From WHSV01 sp050693935 (lineage in GTDB: Bacteria; Actinomycetota; CADDZG01; WHSQ01), in contig JBOGWU010000198.1 of NCBI GenBank assembly GCA_050693935.1, forward strand, positions 1-6,900: DNA of 6,900 nt. Reading direction: 5' to 3'. This document shows positions 5,206-6,900 of the stretch, in pieces. Numbering within the stretch: position 1 is the stretch's first letter; each line of letters opens with the position of its first letter. A program made the position numbers and the translations under genes. The notes under the pieces are model-generated. The model was not told where the DNA came from and searched no databases. It worked only from the letters and a program-made list of their open reading frames with translations.

Positions 5206-6214
5206 GAGAGGTGCTCCCTTCTTGCTTCTCGCGATCGATGACTTCTACCGCTCGTTCGAGCAGCTTTTCGTTCTGGTCGTCCACGAGCACGTCCCCATCG
5301 GTCACAGCTTTCAAGGCCTGGTTGATGACGTGGTCGAGGGTCTCCGACAGCGTCTGGTCGAGGTCGAGGTGAGACACGACAGGCACTCCGCGCATCAGCG
5401 CCGACGTGATCATGTACTTCTGAATCCTTCTGATCTTCTTGAAGTTGTTGAGATAACGCCGTTCGCTGCGGTGCCTGGTATCGCGGTCCCTGTGGAAGAA
5501 GTGACTGCGATGCAGATCCTCGTCGTCGACGGTGATCAGCACCGAGACGACCACCGCCTTGGTGTGATCGATCTCATCCAGGCTTTCGATGAATCCCGGG
5601 ACCAGATGAGCGCCCTCTAGAATCAGGTCGGTGCCCTCGGCGATTGCGCGAGTGATCAGCGACTGAGCCCCAACGGACACGGCAGCGGCCTGCTCGCGGA
5701 AACCGATGATGAGCCGATCGCCCGAATGCGGGATGGGTTGGCGCACCGCCTTATCGGCCTCGAAACTCGATGAGTACAACGTCGGGAACATCTCGGGAGT
5801 GAACGCACTACGCAGCACCTCGCGCACCGCGTCCGTCGAGACCACCCGAGTGATGCCCAGGCGGGAAGCAAGCTGTGTCGCCACCGTCGACTTCCCCACT
5901 CCGGTGGCTCCACCGATCAGGATGATGAGCGGGATGTCGAGCTCGGCGACCGACTGCCACTTGATGAAGGCTTCGGCGTAATGGTCCCCCGCCTCTCGGC
6001 GCAGTATCTCGAGCGTGATCTCGACCAGCTGCTCCTGGCTGACCTGCTCGAGACCGCTCGCCAGCATCTCCTGTTCGATCTTGTTCGCGACCTGGTACGA
6101 GCGCGCGGGGCCCAGTCCCGTCATCATCAGGGAGGACGCAGTCAAGCCTTTGGAGAACGGAAGACCATGCTCGCTCTCCGCGATGACTATTCGCTTGCGT
6201 CTCGCTTCCTTCAT
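5189..6214 (-). CDS. 2-phosphoglycerate kinase with N-terminal ATP-cone
   Basis: Predicted to phosphorylate 2-phosphoglycerate with ATP to 2,3-bisphosphoglycerate, the first step towards cyclic 2,3-diphosphoglycerate. The 341 residues start MKEARRKRIVIAESEHGLPF. About 8-92 is an ATP-cone-like regulatory domain (KGLTASSLMMTGLGPARSY, then helices ending in HYAEAFIKW). A P-loop kinase domain follows: Walker A GGATGVGKST (101-110), VVSTDAVREVLR (about 124-135), a Walker-B-like LILEGAHLVPG (197-207), and a basic lid-like HRDRDTRHRSERRY (241-254). This layout matches archaeal 2-phosphoglycerate kinases, slightly longer than the ~300-residue methanogen enzyme. The ATG at 6214 is chosen because the conserved domain starts there and it overlaps the upstream stop as ATGA. 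The frame is open further up to 6478, but that part is low-complexity Gly/Arg and is a shadow of the synthetase gene. Coupling to the synthetase supports the pathway call. Whether the cell makes the cyclic product is inference. Confidence 0.92.
   Translation of the reverse strand: MKEARRKRIVIAESEHGLPFSKGLTASSLMMTGLGPARSYQVANKIEQEMLASGLEQVSQEQLVEITLEILRREAGDHYAEAFIKWQSVAELDIPLIILIGGATGVGKSTVATQLASRLGITRVVSTDAVREVLRSAFTPEMFPTLYSSSFEADKAVRQPIPHSGDRLIIGFREQAAAVSVGAQSLITRAIAEGTDLILEGAHLVPGFIESLDEIDHTKAVVVSVLITVDDEDLHRSHFFHRDRDTRHRSERRYLNNFKKIRRIQKYMITSALMRGVPVVSHLDLDQTLSETLDHVINQALKAVTDGDVLVDDQNEKLLERAVEVIDREKQEGSTSHEIVS
5214..5220 (-). promoter_or_regulatory. Ribosome binding site of tal
   Basis: AAGGGAG on the minus strand, eight bases before the transaldolase ATG, inside the coding end of the 2-phosphoglycerate kinase gene. 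It supports the 17-nt overlap as genuine. Confidence 0.7.
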
Positions 6215-6900
6215 GAATTTCCGTTCGTAAAGCGCTGCGTCGCGATGCTTGCTCCCCACTCGATGAGCTCGCGGGGATCGTCGTCCCCTATTCCGACGGG
6301 CACGTTGTCCATGTAGACGACCTCGAGTCCCGCATCCTCCGCCCGTCTCGTAGCAACGTCGATGGCAGCCGCCTTGATCTCGCACAACAAGACGTCGGCA
6401 CGCCCCCGAAGATCCTCGAGCTCCGCCTCCAGCCTCTTTCTGTCGGACAGCGAATGAGAGATGCCCACCACACTGCACCCATGTTGTTCTTCCAGGTGCC
6501 TCGCAATGGCTTGACCTGCCACCTCGGGAGCCGTCGTAGCGACAAATACATCCGCGCCATCGACACCGCTAGAGGGGGTAGGTCGAAAGACTGTGCGAAC
6601 CACCCGCAGTTTCCTCCGGGGTGCTCCATCGTCACCCGTAGAACGGAACGCCTGTTCGATTCGAGAGGTAACGGAAGATACCTGGGAGGGAGACCCGAAG
6701 GGGTTCTCACACATAGTAACCACCACGAAGTCCGCTAGCAACAACTTGTAGGGACCCATGTAGCCGGCCAGATACTCGTCCGGCACGTGGGCCGGGATCA
6801 CGAGCCCGGTGACGTCGGCGTGCGCCGGAGGTATGGAGGCCCCCGATCCCTCCAACAGCAGCAGGTCGCCGCCGAGGCGGTTGGCGATCTCGATCCCCTG
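6211..6900 (-). CDS. Cyclic 2,3-diphosphoglycerate synthetase, C-terminal half (truncated by window edge)
   Basis: Predicted to use ATP to close 2,3-bisphosphoglycerate into cyclic 2,3-diphosphoglycerate, a cytosolic solute. The final 229 residues are present and open to position 6900; the start and the N-terminal nucleotide-binding part lie outside. The archaeal protein is about 460 residues, so about half is seen. Motifs: DLLLLEGSGASIPP (about 12-25), then D29 and VTGLVIPA (30-37), a polar ENPFGSPSQV segment (65-74), VFVATTAPEVAG (118-129), and the C-terminal CEIKAAAIDVATRRAEDAG (173-191) with VVYMDNVP (194-201). These are the features I associate with this family. A TTG at 6855 should not be taken as a start: the conserved EGSG motif begins there and the frame continues upstream. 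The stop overlaps the kinase ATG, so the two are translationally linked. Confidence 0.88.
   Translation of the reverse strand, partial: QGIEIANRLGGDLLLLEGSGASIPPAHADVTGLVIPAHVPDEYLAGYMGPYKLLLADFVVVTMCENPFGSPSQVSSVTSRIEQAFRSTGDDGAPRRKLRVVRTVFRPTPSSGVDGADVFVATTAPEVAGQAIARHLEEQHGCSVVGISHSLSDRKRLEAELEDLRGRADVLLCEIKAAAIDVATRRAEDAGLEVVYMDNVPVGIGDDDPRELIEWGASIATQRFTNGNS

Noticed and set aside
4766..5620. Plus-strand frame of 284 codons
   Set aside because: It runs antisense across the transaldolase-kinase junction and has no family resemblance. Both genes beneath it are strongly supported.
6215..6478. N-terminal extension of the 2-phosphoglycerate kinase frame up to 6478
   Set aside because: It is Gly/Arg-rich with no kinase features and overlaps the well-conserved end of the synthetase in another frame. 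The ATG at 6214 gives the expected domain start and an ATGA overlap.
1..6900. tRNA, rRNA, CRISPR array, insertion sequence or defence genes
   Set aside because: No cloverleaf-like, rRNA-like, spaced-repeat or transposase signatures were seen, and coding genes fill the window.

Overview
This 6.9 kb window is one uninterrupted run of nine genes, all on the minus strand, so transcription goes from high to low coordinates. Neighbouring genes overlap, abut or lie at most about 45 nt apart, and I see no intergenic stretch large enough for an obvious promoter or terminator. No RNA genes, mobile elements or CRISPR arrays are visible, and no stretch over 300 bases lacks a gene. The DNA is moderately GC-rich. 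The Rho protein carries a long Arg/Gly/Asp/Gln-rich insertion of the actinobacterial type, and one gene belongs to the mycothiol-dependent DinB/maleylpyruvate-isomerase family. Together these suggest an Actinomycetota genome, possibly a deep-branching (Rubrobacter/Thermoleophilia-like) or uncultured lineage. That placement is inference.

In transcription order, the upstream part (6900-5189) holds two enzymes of 2,3-diphosphoglycerate metabolism best known from archaea: the C-terminal half of a cyclic 2,3-diphosphoglycerate synthetase, then a complete 2-phosphoglycerate kinase with an N-terminal ATP-cone. In methanogens these act in series (2-phosphoglycerate to 2,3-bisphosphoglycerate to the cyclic anhydride, a thermoprotective solute and phosphate/carbon store). 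The next gene (5205-4525) is a small transaldolase of the TalC/FSA family whose active-site residues look like transaldolase rather than fructose-6-phosphate aldolase.

The downstream part is information processing: rho (transcription terminator), an unrecognised 48-residue single-span membrane protein, rpmE (zinc-type ribosomal protein L31), a multi-pass DUF1385/YqhQ membrane protein, a mycothiol-type DinB-family protein, and the N-terminal third of prfA (release factor 1), cut by the window edge. The order tal, rho, rpmE, prfA resembles the Bacillus/Firmicutes arrangement and is an old conserved neighbourhood. The local additions are the cyclic-DPG pair at the front, the tiny membrane protein, the YqhQ protein and the mycothiol-family protein.

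Coupling is tight: 4-nt ATGA overlaps at 6211-6214 and 2585-2588, a 17-nt overlap at 5189-5205, and a zero-nt junction (TAA directly followed by GTG) between tal and rho. The most interesting points are the archaeal-type cyclic-DPG pair wired into a transaldolase-rho operon and the unannotated small membrane protein between rho and rpmE. I did not find a clearly new defence or mobile system here.
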